Assembly (NCBI GenBank): GCA_965222835.1
Contig: CBDCUQ010000003.1
Location: forward strand, 1-64,000
Source: CBDCUQ01 sp965222835
GTDB taxonomy: Bacteria; Pseudomonadota; Alphaproteobacteria; Rhizobiales; Hyphomicrobiaceae
Length of the DNA: 64,000 bases
Reading direction: 5' to 3'
Under the pieces are notes generated by a model. The model was not told where the DNA came from, did no database searches, and was given only the letters and a program-made list of their open reading frames with translations. The number at the start of each line of letters is the position of its first letter. Positions within the stretch are counted from its first letter, which is position 1. Below are positions 25,467 to 33,357 of this stretch, in pieces. A program made the position numbers and the translations under genes.

Positions 25467-26630
25467 ATGCGAGTGTTTCAAAGCCAGACTTGGCACGCGT
25501 ATACTTCAACAAAGAGGGTCTACCGCATTTGGCTGCTGCCTTTGCTCGCCGTCCTCTGCATGTTGCCATCGTCGATGGAAGGCGATGCAAAGACTCCTGG
25601 CAGCACTTATTGCTTCTACGGGAAGTGCCATCGCGTAAAGTCGATCGTGGAGACGCAGAGCCTTGTCGGCCAGGACACGACCCTTGCCGCCTCTTTCTAT
25701 GATGATTGCAAGCGTGATCGCTACAATCCATGCGGCCTGACATCCTCAGGTGAGAGGTTTCACCCGAACCGAGCGGACAACGCAGCGAGCCCCATCTATC
25801 CCGATGGCACGACGATACTTGTCTGGTCGCCCGAGTCCAAGCGCGCCGCCGTTCTGCGGGTGAACAACGCCGGGCCCTATTGGGGCAACCGAAAGCTCGA
25901 TGTCTCACGCGCCACGGCCGAATATCTGGGCTTCGCGCCGAAGGGCGTGGCCAATCTGCAGGTTCGGGTGATCGAAGCGCCGACGGCGGAAGAAGCCAAG
26001 TACGCGAAAAACCGTAAATATGATCGTGTTCCAGGCTACATCGGCCAGTATGTCAGCGCCGAAGCAGCACTTGAGGCGGCCAAGGCGGCCATCACCGCAA
26101 CCGACCCGGCAAAGTCTGAGCCCAAGAATCCTTTGATTGGATTTGCAGCTGCGGCGGCGGCTCTGTCGAAGCCGGCCGTTGGAGAAGCTGCGCCGATCGC
26201 GGTCGCGAGCCTCGACGGAGTCAAAGCCGGTGATCGGCCGGCGGCCAGAGACGCCAAGGCGGACGACATTGTGGGCGCGCCGAAGCAAACGGCCACGAGC
26301 ACGGTCACCACCCCGGCCGCCGCCCCGAAGACGGCTGCGGTCCGGACAGCAGCGGCGACTGGTAAAGTGAAAGCCAAGCCGCGCAAACGTTCGGTGGGCA
26401 AGAAGAAAAGCCGGCGCAAGTCTCGCGTGGCTTTGACCAAGCGCAAGCGCGCCGTGAAGGGCAAGGCCACCAAGGTGGCTGCCAAGCGTAGGGCCGTCAA
26501 AGTGGCCGCCAAGCCCAAGTCCGCGCCAAAGCCCAAGCCGATGGTGGCCGGACCGCCGAACGACAATGCATGGTTCCGCAAGCAGGTTCGTTCAACTTCC
26601 GGAGTGCCCGCGAGGAAGAACAAGGGCTAA
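25467..26630 (+). CDS. RlpA-like double-psi beta-barrel protein with lysine-rich tail
   Basis: The 387-residue product begins with a signal segment (IWLLPLLAVLCMLPSSM). Residues about 70-170 resemble the RlpA double-psi beta-barrel (ASFYDDCKRDRYNPCG, SSGERFHPN, LRVNNAGPYWGNRKLDVS). In RlpA lytic transglycosylases the motif reads close to 'VRINDRGP'; here it is 'LRVNNAGP', and 'TAAH' is 'NAAS', so key acidic and His residues are changed and catalysis is doubtful. Residues about 270-387 are Ala/Pro/Lys-rich with repeated KAKPRKR-, KKKSRRK- and AAKRRA-type units like histone H1 or AlgP tails. There is no SPOR domain. Function inferred: envelope or septal protein binding peptidoglycan or polyanions. 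Confidence 0.82.
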   Translation: MRVFQSQTWHAYTSTKRVYRIWLLPLLAVLCMLPSSMEGDAKTPGSTYCFYGKCHRVKSIVETQSLVGQDTTLAASFYDDCKRDRYNPCGLTSSGERFHPNRADNAASPIYPDGTTILVWSPESKRAAVLRVNNAGPYWGNRKLDVSRATAEYLGFAPKGVANLQVRVIEAPTAEEAKYAKNRKYDRVPGYIGQYVSAEAALEAAKAAITATDPAKSEPKNPLIGFAAAAAALSKPAVGEAAPIAVASLDGVKAGDRPAARDAKADDIVGAPKQTATSTVTTPAAAPKTAAVRTAAATGKVKAKPRKRSVGKKKSRRKSRVALTKRKRAVKGKATKVAAKRRAVKVAAKPKSAPKPKPMVAGPPNDNAWFRKQVRSTSGVPARKNKG

Positions 26631-26656
26631 CAAGCGCAAATAGGCGTGACGTGGAC

Positions 26657-26712
26657 GGCCGGGCGGGGGAGCGGGCTGGCCAGGCGCGTCAACGTAAGTT
26701 GAACATGCTCTA
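26657..26712. repeat. dispersed palindromic intergenic repeat, half-copy C
   Basis: Only one arm is present: GGCCGGGCGGGGGAGCGGGC, then TGGCCAGGCGCGTCAACG, then TAAGTTGAACATGCTCTA. It is nearly identical to the right half of copy A. Its last CTA (26710-26712) is the TAG stop of the minus-strand gene that follows. Confidence 0.85.
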
Positions 26713-27402
26713 AGCGTCCGAAGATGATGTCCCCGTGCCGGGTTTTTCCGGCGCGGGGGCTGCCGTTTCAAGGTCAGCCTCCTCGCCGGCGAGGAACAGG
26801 TCATAGTGCAGTTCGAGCGTATCAAGGAACGCCGCGACCAGATCCATCAATTCTCCCAGGCGGATCCGCCGCGCTATTAGGAAGGATTCGCTGATCTCAA
26901 TGCGGGCGCCCTCCTGTGGTGCGGGCTCCTCCGCGGCCAGAATCCCCCGGCCGCGGAGATACGGCGTCAGGGCGTCGCCGGTATCGAATTCGGTGCTGGT
27001 CTCGTCTCCAAGCTCTGCGGCCGCCTCGATCAAAAGGGCAGTGGCGCCCACAAACAGCTTGGTCATGCGCTGGAAGCGCTCATCACGTCGCCCGAGCTCT
27101 TCAGCCCGCTCCCTGGCTTTCAGGACGCGGGCCACGAGAAACATCTCGAGTGTCCGGATCGTACCAATCGCGGCCCGCTGCTCAGCACGTGCGGCATCAA
27201 TTTCGCGGGGCGAGCCTAAAGAGGCTCCGTTCCAGACGAAGTTCTCCTTAAGCAGGTCCTCGCCGGCGGCCAATGCCGCATCCAAATTGTCGGCGAGGAG
27301 ATAAACGTAAGCCGGAGCCATCGGGGCCCGCCACGGTGCAGGCGCCTCGGCGCTTATCGCGGGTTTGTCGGTGCTGTCGCGTTTTGGAGGCCAGACGGAC
27401 AT
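26710..27402 (-). CDS. hypothetical protein, mostly alpha-helical
   Basis: The 230-residue product has no signal peptide or clear membrane segment. It is mostly helical, with 'YVYLLADNLDAALAAGEDLL', 'AIGTIRTLEMFLVARVLKAR' and 'RLGELMDLVAAFLDTLELHY', an acidic middle (EFDTGDALTPYLRGRG) and a proline-rich, disordered start and end. The pattern suggests a cytosolic helical bundle. I do not recognise a family. GAG lies upstream of the ATG. The TAG stop coincides with the end of repeat half-copy C. It is divergent from the tail-anchored coiled-coil gene at 27819. Confidence 0.75.
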   Translation of the reverse strand: MSVWPPKRDSTDKPAISAEAPAPWRAPMAPAYVYLLADNLDAALAAGEDLLKENFVWNGASLGSPREIDAARAEQRAAIGTIRTLEMFLVARVLKARERAEELGRRDERFQRMTKLFVGATALLIEAAAELGDETSTEFDTGDALTPYLRGRGILAAEEPAPQEGARIEISESFLIARRIRLGELMDLVAAFLDTLELHYDLFLAGEEADLETAAPAPEKPGTGTSSSDA

Positions 27403-27818
27403 AACGATCTCATTCGCACTGTGTCACTCAAACGTGGCGCATGCTTGTAACTTCTAGCTCTCATCCGTTCTGATTCGCTGGCTTACGCCAAGTCCCTTGT
27501 GAGACTTGCTCCCCGGCATCCACGGATCGCGTATAAGAGCGCGGGAGGATGCTCTTTCCCGCGTTTGCAGACGGCGCAATTGTGTCTTCGAAGGAACCAG
27601 TCGCCGCAGACCCGCACGCATGACTTTTTGGAGTGAGACGCGTCACAAGGCCTAGTCATAAAACGATTACCGCGTTATACTTATTTTCTGTCCGGCAGGG
27701 TCTCCAACTTGCGCCGTGACAGATACCAACCTTCGTCAGTAAGGACGGGAATCTGTGTGCAGATGCATGTGCACGGAAGTGCGCAGCTTGTTCTTTTTTG
27801 AGAGTACCGGAGTCGGTC
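27403..27818. other. intergenic region between divergent genes
   Basis: About 415 bases. A GC-rich inverted repeat (CGCGGGA/TCCCGCG, about 27540-27566) lies near the middle without a T-run, so it is not a convincing terminator. No ORF or tRNA is supported. Promoters for both flanking genes should be here. Confidence 0.4.
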
Positions 27819-28346
27819 GTGGCAGACGTGTTGAAGTCGAGTAAGGCGCAGAGTACGTCCAACGCACCTTTGAAATCCGCCGTTTCGGCGTACCTACCCG
27901 ACTTTGTGCGCGAGGCGCCTTCTGTTCCGCTCATCTCGCGCGACGCCTACGTTGCTGAGACGAGTGCGCGGCTTGACGCAATGCAGCGCGACATTCTCTC
28001 GCTCAAGAATGCCGTCGACGATGCGAGAGCGACGATCACCCGTCTCACAAATGAGGTTGAGTATGTGCAGCGGGTCCGCAGCTTTCATGAGGCGGACCAG
28101 CGTCAGATGCGCGACCAGTATGAGCGGGCGATCAAACTTGGGCTTGACCTCAAGTCCCGGCTCGATGCCATCGAAGCCAAATCCGGCGGCAATTATCATG
28201 GCTATTCGACGTTTGAAGCCGTCAGTAAGCGATTGACTGAGCTGGGCGAGCTTGAGCAGCGTGTCAAAAAGTCAGAACGTGACCAGAAATTCGCTGCCGT
28301 GCTTTTCTGCGCTTCTCTTGTCTTGCTCACGCTGACGCTCCTTTGA
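27819..28346 (+). CDS. tail-anchored coiled-coil protein of unknown function
   Basis: The 175-residue product has a disordered Ser/Lys-rich start, a heptad-like coiled coil (about 45-140, including 'LDAMQRDILSLKNAVDDARA' and 'RQMRDQYERAIKLGLDLKSR') and a single hydrophobic helix at the very C-terminus (FAAVLFCASLVLLTLTLL), so it is likely anchored in the inner membrane with its body in the cytosol. I chose the GTG at 27819 because GGAG lies six bases upstream; a TTG at 27798 is possible. Tail-anchored coiled-coil proteins can act as scaffolds or localisation factors, but no specific role can be assigned. Confidence 0.72.
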   Translation: MADVLKSSKAQSTSNAPLKSAVSAYLPDFVREAPSVPLISRDAYVAETSARLDAMQRDILSLKNAVDDARATITRLTNEVEYVQRVRSFHEADQRQMRDQYERAIKLGLDLKSRLDAIEAKSGGNYHGYSTFEAVSKRLTELGELEQRVKKSERDQKFAAVLFCASLVLLTLTLL

Positions 28347-28423
28347 GGCGTGTCCAGGTGACGTTCCGGCGGCGATGGCGCGACAAATTCAGGCGCTTGA
28401 AGTATGTCCGGCCTAGCCGGACT

Positions 28424-28523
28424 CGCTTGGCCAGCCCACTCTGCCTCCCGGCCAGCCAATTCATCGTCGCAATGTGTGGCCGGGAGGGAGAGTGAGTGGT
28501 TCGACTTCACCTAGACGGACCTA
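28424..28523. repeat. dispersed palindromic intergenic repeat, copy D
   Basis: Arms CTCTGCCTCCCGGCCAGCCA and TGTGGCCGGGAGGGAGAGTG enclose a loop around ATTCATCGTCGCA. One end has GCTTGGCCAGCCCAC, the other GTGGTTCGACTTCACC. CTA at 28521-28523 is the TAG stop of the minus-strand lysozyme-like gene. It is more diverged than copies A to C. Confidence 0.8.
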
Positions 28524-29573
28524 GACCCCTTCGAGCTTGACTTCGCCCATATTGACGAGGCGGCGCAACAGCACGGCCGCGCCTGCTTGTTTGGAGACCG
28601 CACTGGGATCCCAAACACCGTCCCTCACAAATTTTCCTTTGGTGTAGTGCTGGGAGAAACTCCACAGATACGGCGTGTTGATGTTGTGCTCCATGCGGCT
28701 GCGAACGCCGTTGTAGCGTTCCCACCGGTAGAGAATCTCGGGGAGGGTCCAGCTTGTTTCTTTGTCGTACTTCTTCATGGCGAGCGCGTCGATCGCACTT
28801 TGAACCCAAGTATAGGGTGGGCTTTTCCCCGGTATCCGGTTTTTTGGAACGCGCCAGGTCTTACTCCGTAGCGAGTCGCCATTGTGCAGATGTTTGTTGA
28901 AATTGAAGGTAGCCTCTAGTGCATGAATGCCAGCAACAAAGTACCAGGGAATGCAGGTTTCTTTGAAAATATCCTGGTAACGCTCTTTGCTGCTCTCCTT
29001 CAACATGCGGCTAACGTACCAGTCCACATTCGACGCGTAGCGATCGCGGATCTTGCAGGATGCAAAGAGTTCCCGGTATTCGCCTTCGATCTCGCTTAAG
29101 GGTGGCATCTTAGGATAGGGCCTGGCGCCTAGCAGCGCGCGCGTTGCGGCTTCTTCTTCTGGCGCCTCGTCTCCCTCTTCCATCTCGCGCGGGCTTTTCT
29201 CCGCCGCCGTAATCTGAGCGAGCAGATCGGAGGCCTGTTCGACAAGGCTGGCTGAAACGCGGCTGTCGATGCCACGCGTCTCGACAGTATTTGCCTCGAC
29301 TTCGTCCATAAAATCGAGAATCTCAGAAGCCAGCTCGATGAATTCGCCGGTCTCTGTTGCCGGCCCGAGCCTCAGCGTCGTGCGCGGGGACTTAAGGCCC
29401 AGCCCGGCTGCCTGCTCCTGGAGCTGTTGCAGCCTTAGCCACGCTGCATCAGAGGAAAGCACCGCGTCGTCTGCGCGTGCCATCTGCGAGGCGAGACCTG
29501 TGAAAGAAAACGCAGCTGTCGCTGCAAGCCCGCGGTTGAACCGCCGTCGATCGAGTGGGAACTTACACACCAT
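28521..29573 (-). CDS. Tat-exported lysozyme-like protein
   Basis: The 350-residue product begins with a Tat-type signal (DRRRFNRGLAATAAFSFTGL). Residues about 30-150 are helical and acidic. The C-terminal half (about 190-345) matches a domain widespread in putative peptidoglycan hydrolases: 'PWYFVAGIHALEATFNFNKH', 'LHNGDSL', 'TWVQSAIDALAM', 'LYRWERYNGVRSR', 'INTPYLWSFSQHYTKGKFV' and 'DPSAVSKQAGAAVLLRRL'. Relatives with that pattern are annotated as lysozyme-family or peptidoglycan-binding proteins, with a Glu as acid; here 'HALEATFNF' offers it. ATG 29573 is preferred because the signal follows and GGGGGG lies upstream; another ATG is 15 bases upstream. The TAG stop overlaps repeat copy D. 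Confidence 0.78.
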   Translation of the reverse strand: MVCKFPLDRRRFNRGLAATAAFSFTGLASQMARADDAVLSSDAAWLRLQQLQEQAAGLGLKSPRTTLRLGPATETGEFIELASEILDFMDEVEANTVETRGIDSRVSASLVEQASDLLAQITAAEKSPREMEEGDEAPEEEAATRALLGARPYPKMPPLSEIEGEYRELFASCKIRDRYASNVDWYVSRMLKESSKERYQDIFKETCIPWYFVAGIHALEATFNFNKHLHNGDSLRSKTWRVPKNRIPGKSPPYTWVQSAIDALAMKKYDKETSWTLPEILYRWERYNGVRSRMEHNINTPYLWSFSQHYTKGKFVRDGVWDPSAVSKQAGAAVLLRRLVNMGEVKLEGV

Positions 29574-30208
29574 ACAACCACCCCCCATTGCGTCCGGCGC
29601 CGATTGGCGCGCAATACGTGGACCGGGCCAGAATACTCCCGTGCCCTGACATTATCGGAGCAGATTATGACACCATCGCGCAAGCCCGTTCAAACGACTT
29701 CTATGGTGCGGTGGCCGTTTTAGCAGGGGCCGCAGATCGCGGCCGCCGCCGAACAAGAGCGGGATCATGCCGCCGCGCGGCTCCAAATGATGTTTTGTCC
29801 ATGCGCGACACATCCGGTCCAATTTTGCAAATGGGACCAGTAGGCTAGGTACGGTTGCATGCTCATGGTCTGGCGGCTTGAGTTGCGCGGTTGGAGCCTG
29901 AATCAGCTCGAACTGTGCCTTGCACCTGCACATACCGTGATAGATAACCGATAGGGGCCGGTCCAGGTTAACTTAGGTCCGAAGAGCGTTGGGTGCGCGG
30001 CTGCGGGGCCTGTTGCCGGTTTGACCCCGATTCGAGCGGTTTCCTTATTTGGGAGGCAATCGCGTGTGGACAGGAGCCAAATTTCGGATTTTTCTGGCAG
30101 AGTCGTCGTGATTTGCCTCCGGGCCCTGTCCCGGATGGAACAGCACCTCTGGCGTCGCAGGGGCATTGTCGGGTAAATCTCATAGTTCGGAGGTGAGGAG
30201 ACCGGTTC
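29574..30208. other. intergenic region between divergent genes
   Basis: About 635 bases, the longest gene-free stretch of the window. Short ORFs on both strands have no ribosome-binding sites or recognisable products. No tRNA, no palindromic repeat copy and no terminator is visible. It could hold regulatory sequence for the ABC exporter genes or the remains of a lost gene. Confidence 0.45.
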
Positions 30209-30934
30209 ATGGAAACAACTGCCGGAGACAATGCACCGCTGCTCGCAGCGCGTAGCATCACCAAAACGATCATCACAGCAGCCGGGGATCTTCACATCCT
30301 CAAGGGCGTGGACATGGATCTGCGTCCGGGCGAGCTGACCCTTCTTATGGGCCCATCAGGCTCAGGTAAGACGACGCTTCTTTCGATCTTGGGCTGCATT
30401 CTCTCCGCGACCGACGGCGAGCTCAATGTTGCCGGAGAAGAGGCTGTCGGCCAATCTGCCGAAGGCCTTGCGGACCTGCGCCGCCGTCACGTCGGCTTCG
30501 TCTTCCAGGGTTACAACCTATTTCCGACACTCACTGCGCTTGAGAACGTTATGATTGCCTTAGATGTCCGCGGGTCGAACTTGAGCGATCCCGAGGCTGC
30601 GGCAAACGAAGCGTTGTTGTCGGTCGGGCTTGGACACCGACTCAACACCTATCCGTCGAAACTTTCGGGTGGCGAGAAACAACGTGTCGCCATCGCGCGG
30701 TCGCTTGCCGGCCATCCTTCGCTTATTCTCGCCGACGAGCCCACCGCCGCACTCGACAGTGAGAACGGCAAGGCCGTGATGGAGCTCTTGTCGCGGGTTG
30801 CTCAAGATCCCTCGCGGGCGGTGCTCGCCGTTACCCACGATCATCGCACGCTCGTTTACGCCGACCGCATCGTTCGTATTGAAGACGGCCGTATCGTTGC
30901 GGATGAACGTCCGAAAGACAAGACTGCAGCCTAA
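30209..30934 (+). CDS. ABC exporter ATPase (LolD/MacB/DevA type)
   Basis: The 241-residue ATPase has Walker A (GPSGSGKTT, residues 49-57), Q-loop (FVFQGYNLFPTLTALENV), signature (LSGGEKQRVAIARSL, about 152-166), Walker B (LILADEPTAALDSE) and the His switch (VTHDHRT). The sequence is of the MacB/LolD/DevA group that powers FtsX-like permeases rather than classic importers. A GGAGG site lies about 16 bases upstream of the ATG and is spaced rather widely. The adaptor gene follows after 15 bases, so the pair is an operon. No FtsX-like permease gene is next to it. Confidence 0.92.
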   Translation: METTAGDNAPLLAARSITKTIITAAGDLHILKGVDMDLRPGELTLLMGPSGSGKTTLLSILGCILSATDGELNVAGEEAVGQSAEGLADLRRRHVGFVFQGYNLFPTLTALENVMIALDVRGSNLSDPEAAANEALLSVGLGHRLNTYPSKLSGGEKQRVAIARSLAGHPSLILADEPTAALDSENGKAVMELLSRVAQDPSRAVLAVTHDHRTLVYADRIVRIEDGRIVADERPKDKTAA

Positions 30935-30949
30935 GGAACACACGCAGCC

Positions 30950-31978
30950 ATGCTGAAACAAGTCGCAACCCTCACTCTTGGTGCCCTCGTCGCGGCGGGC
31001 GCTTTTTTTGCCTACACGAAAATGATCGACGATAGCGACGATCAGGAGGATCTTCCGGAGGTTGCGGAAATCAATTGGGTTGCTGCCGCTCCGGGTCGCG
31101 TGGAGCCGAAATCCGGCGAGATCAAACTGGGGGTCACCTTCCTTGGCCGCGTCGAGGAAGTGCTGGTGAAGGTCGATGACAGAGTTGAAGAAGGCGAGCT
31201 CCTGATCCGTCTCGATGATGCAGAAGCGCGCGCGAAGCTCACGTCTGCTGAAGCACAAGCGGAAGCCCTGCGTGACGAGCGCGAGAAGCAGTTTGCCTCG
31301 GGCCGCGAAGATGTACGCAAGGCGGAGGACGCGATCTATTCTGCAGAGCGCGCCGTGACGGGTGCCCGCATTGAGCTCGACTATGCGATTGCCTCGAAGC
31401 GGTCGGGCTCGGGTAGCGAATCTAATGTTGCCGATGCCCGCAAACGCCTTAAGGAAGCCAATGACCGGCTCGAGCGCGAGCGTCTGGCTTTCGTCAAAGC
31501 GCAGTCGAAGTCAAATCTTCCGGCTCCGAGCAGCGCCGAATCCGCCGTCAGTGCGGCGCGCACCGAGGTGCGTATGGCGGAGGCTCTTCTTGAGAAGACG
31601 CGTATCCGCGCGCCCATCGCCGGAAACATCCTCAAACTCAACGCCAAGGTCGGTGAGATCGTCGCGCCTTCAGCGCTTGCGCCTCTGGTTGTCATGGGGG
31701 ACATGAGCACGGTCCGCGTCAAGGCCGAGGTCGACGAAGGCGATGTTTCCAAGATCAAGGTCGGCCAGCAGGCCTTCGTAAAGAGCCTGAGCAATCCGGG
31801 TCAGGAATTCTCAGGCCGCGTGGCCTCTCTTGCTCCTTCATTGGGCACCGCCAAGGTCGGTCCGCGCGGCCCGCGTCTCAAGAACGACGTGGAGGTGCTT
31901 GAGGTGACGGTCGATCTCGATGGGACGCCGCCGCTGCTGCCGGGCATGCGGGTGGATACGTTCTTTCGTAAGGACTGA
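30950..31978 (+). CDS. HlyD-family periplasmic adaptor of an ABC exporter (DevB type)
   Basis: The 342-residue adaptor has an N-terminal membrane anchor (LTLGALVAAGAFFAYTKM), a lipoyl half (GRVEPKSGEIKLGVTFLGRV), a long coiled-coil hairpin (about 90-210, with 'AEALRDEREKQFASGREDVR') and the returning half (RIRAPIAGNILKLNAKVGEI), followed by a beta-barrel. It pairs with MacB/DevC-type exporters to link them to TolC. It belongs to the ATPase operon upstream and is followed by a strong bidirectional terminator, so the operon ends here without a permease. Confidence 0.92.
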   Translation: MLKQVATLTLGALVAAGAFFAYTKMIDDSDDQEDLPEVAEINWVAAAPGRVEPKSGEIKLGVTFLGRVEEVLVKVDDRVEEGELLIRLDDAEARAKLTSAEAQAEALRDEREKQFASGREDVRKAEDAIYSAERAVTGARIELDYAIASKRSGSGSESNVADARKRLKEANDRLERERLAFVKAQSKSNLPAPSSAESAVSAARTEVRMAEALLEKTRIRAPIAGNILKLNAKVGEIVAPSALAPLVVMGDMSTVRVKAEVDEGDVSKIKVGQQAFVKSLSNPGQEFSGRVASLAPSLGTAKVGPRGPRLKNDVEVLEVTVDLDGTPPLLPGMRVDTFFRKD

Positions 31979-32037
31979 TCCGGCACTGTCTACTCTGCAA
32001 TATCTCTCAAGCGAGAGACCGCGGAAAGCGCTTGCTT

Positions 32038-32080
32038 CAATAGAAAACGCATCCTCGTTCTGAGGATGCGTTTTCTATTG
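32038..32080. terminator. bidirectional Rho-independent terminator
   Basis: A perfect 19-bp inverted repeat (arms 32038-32056 and 32062-32080, loop GTTCT) has CGCATCCTC/GAGGATGCG at its core and AAAA/TTTT flanks on both sides, so each strand gives a GC hairpin followed by TTTTCTATTG. It sits between convergent genes ending at 31978 and 32133 and can serve both. Confidence 0.92.
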
Positions 32081-32132
32081 GGCCTCATCGGCGATTGCGG
32101 GGTGTGCGGAGGCGCATTCCACCGTTGCCGCA

Positions 32133-32879
32133 TTAGTTGTTCCGCATAACGACCTGCTCGGCGTCGAAGATGTGCCCGGTGAGCTGACGGCCATTCTTGC
32201 TGGCGAGATGTAAGGCCAGCGACGCAATTTCGGGATCCGAAGCGAGAACGGCACCCGCAGATGGCAGGTCTGCTTTGGCCCGGGGGGCAACTGCATTGAT
32301 CCGGACCGCATGCGAGGATGCGGCTTTGGCTTCACCCTTGGTCAATACAGCCAGCGTCGTGCGTGCAAAGTCGGCAACCGCCTGTTCCCGTTCGCTCCTC
32401 GGAGCGGCCATCAAGCCAACGTTGAGGATTGAGCCTTCGGTCCACGTCAGGCTCATGCGGTTGACCGCGACACGGGTGATCAGCGTGGCGGCCAAGAGCC
32501 TATCGGAGACAAATGCTTCAACATCCTCGACCGCTTCATCGCCGGTCAACTTGGGTGGTGAGACATCGATCAGGTTCACTATCGCATCGAAGCCGGAGAA
32601 GGCCGCGACGGCACGTTGCGCTAGGCGCGTTGGATTATCCGCGATCGGCTCGTTGAAAAACGTGATGTCGGCGGCGTGCTCTGCCAGGTGGGCGACAAGC
32701 TCGGTCATTGCCGGGGAGGTCTCGGCCGACTGCAGCACCATACGGGTTTTGTGATCGGCGAATGCGCGGGCGACGTCGACGCCGCGCTGCGACGTCAGTC
32801 CGGTGATCAAAACACGCGCCCCTGCGAGCTCAGGATAGATCGACACGCCCGGTACAGGGGCTACAACACTCATGAACAT
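32133..32879 (-). CDS. degenerate short-chain dehydrogenase-like protein
   Basis: The 248-residue product has the layout of a short-chain dehydrogenase/reductase: beta-alpha-beta start 'GARVLITGLTSQRGVDVARA', central 'VNLIDVSPPKLTGDEAVEDV', 'SILNVGLMAAP', a late 'VRINAVAPRAKADLPSAGAV' and 'LASKNGRQLTGHIFDAEQVV'. The glycine motif TGxxxGxG is altered (TGLTSQRG), and the catalytic Tyr-x3-Lys is missing: the aligned stretch reads ADFARTTLAVL. It is therefore probably a non-catalytic SDR paralogue. ATG 32879 has AAGGAG nine bases upstream; the ORF is open to 32960. It is convergent with the exporter operon and stands alone. Confidence 0.78.
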   Translation of the reverse strand: MFMSVVAPVPGVSIYPELAGARVLITGLTSQRGVDVARAFADHKTRMVLQSAETSPAMTELVAHLAEHAADITFFNEPIADNPTRLAQRAVAAFSGFDAIVNLIDVSPPKLTGDEAVEDVEAFVSDRLLAATLITRVAVNRMSLTWTEGSILNVGLMAAPRSEREQAVADFARTTLAVLTKGEAKAASSHAVRINAVAPRAKADLPSAGAVLASDPEIASLALHLASKNGRQLTGHIFDAEQVVMRNN

Positions 32880-33357
32880 CGGGCTCTGCTCCTTCAGAGA
32901 ACGCCGGACAACGAAGGCGGCCCGGTCGGGAGCATACCACGCCGATTCGCCTAACGACATCTAAACAGCACGTCGATTCTGGTGCTGCCGCGGCCCCATC
33001 GTGGCAGAACTCCGGCGGGGCGCCGATATCCCGGCAGCAGCCCTTGAACGGCATGGCATATGCGTCTGGGACGGCGCGCTTTTTCCGGATGTCCGGTTCA
33101 GCGAGAGATTGTGTGCGTTATCCACTTAAGTCGGACGCGAGCATTTATTCGCGACCGCAAACAAAAAAGTTTGGGAGTTGCAGGTGCCCCACGGCGGCGG
33201 CTGCTTAGCGGTGCGCAAGAGCAACGCGGTGCCTTCGATTTGGCCCCGGCATGGGGAAAAGCCGTGGATATATCCGCCGTGCAATTGAGTTCCCAGAGCC
33301 CGGAGGAAAAGCTCTCCTATCTGCGATTCGAGTCGATCAATCGGGCCGGGGAACACG
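32880..33357. other. intergenic region between divergent genes
   Basis: About 480 bases. A 102-residue plus-strand ORF (33060-33368) and a minus-strand ORF (33126-33371) overlap each other and the next gene's start; neither has a ribosome-binding site or family similarity, so I do not call them. Promoters for the flanking genes should be here. Confidence 0.45.

Noticed and set aside
29985..30080. tRNA-like stretch (TTCGAG and GC-rich flanks) in the long intergenic region
   Set aside because: Acceptor and anticodon stems cannot be formed on either strand.
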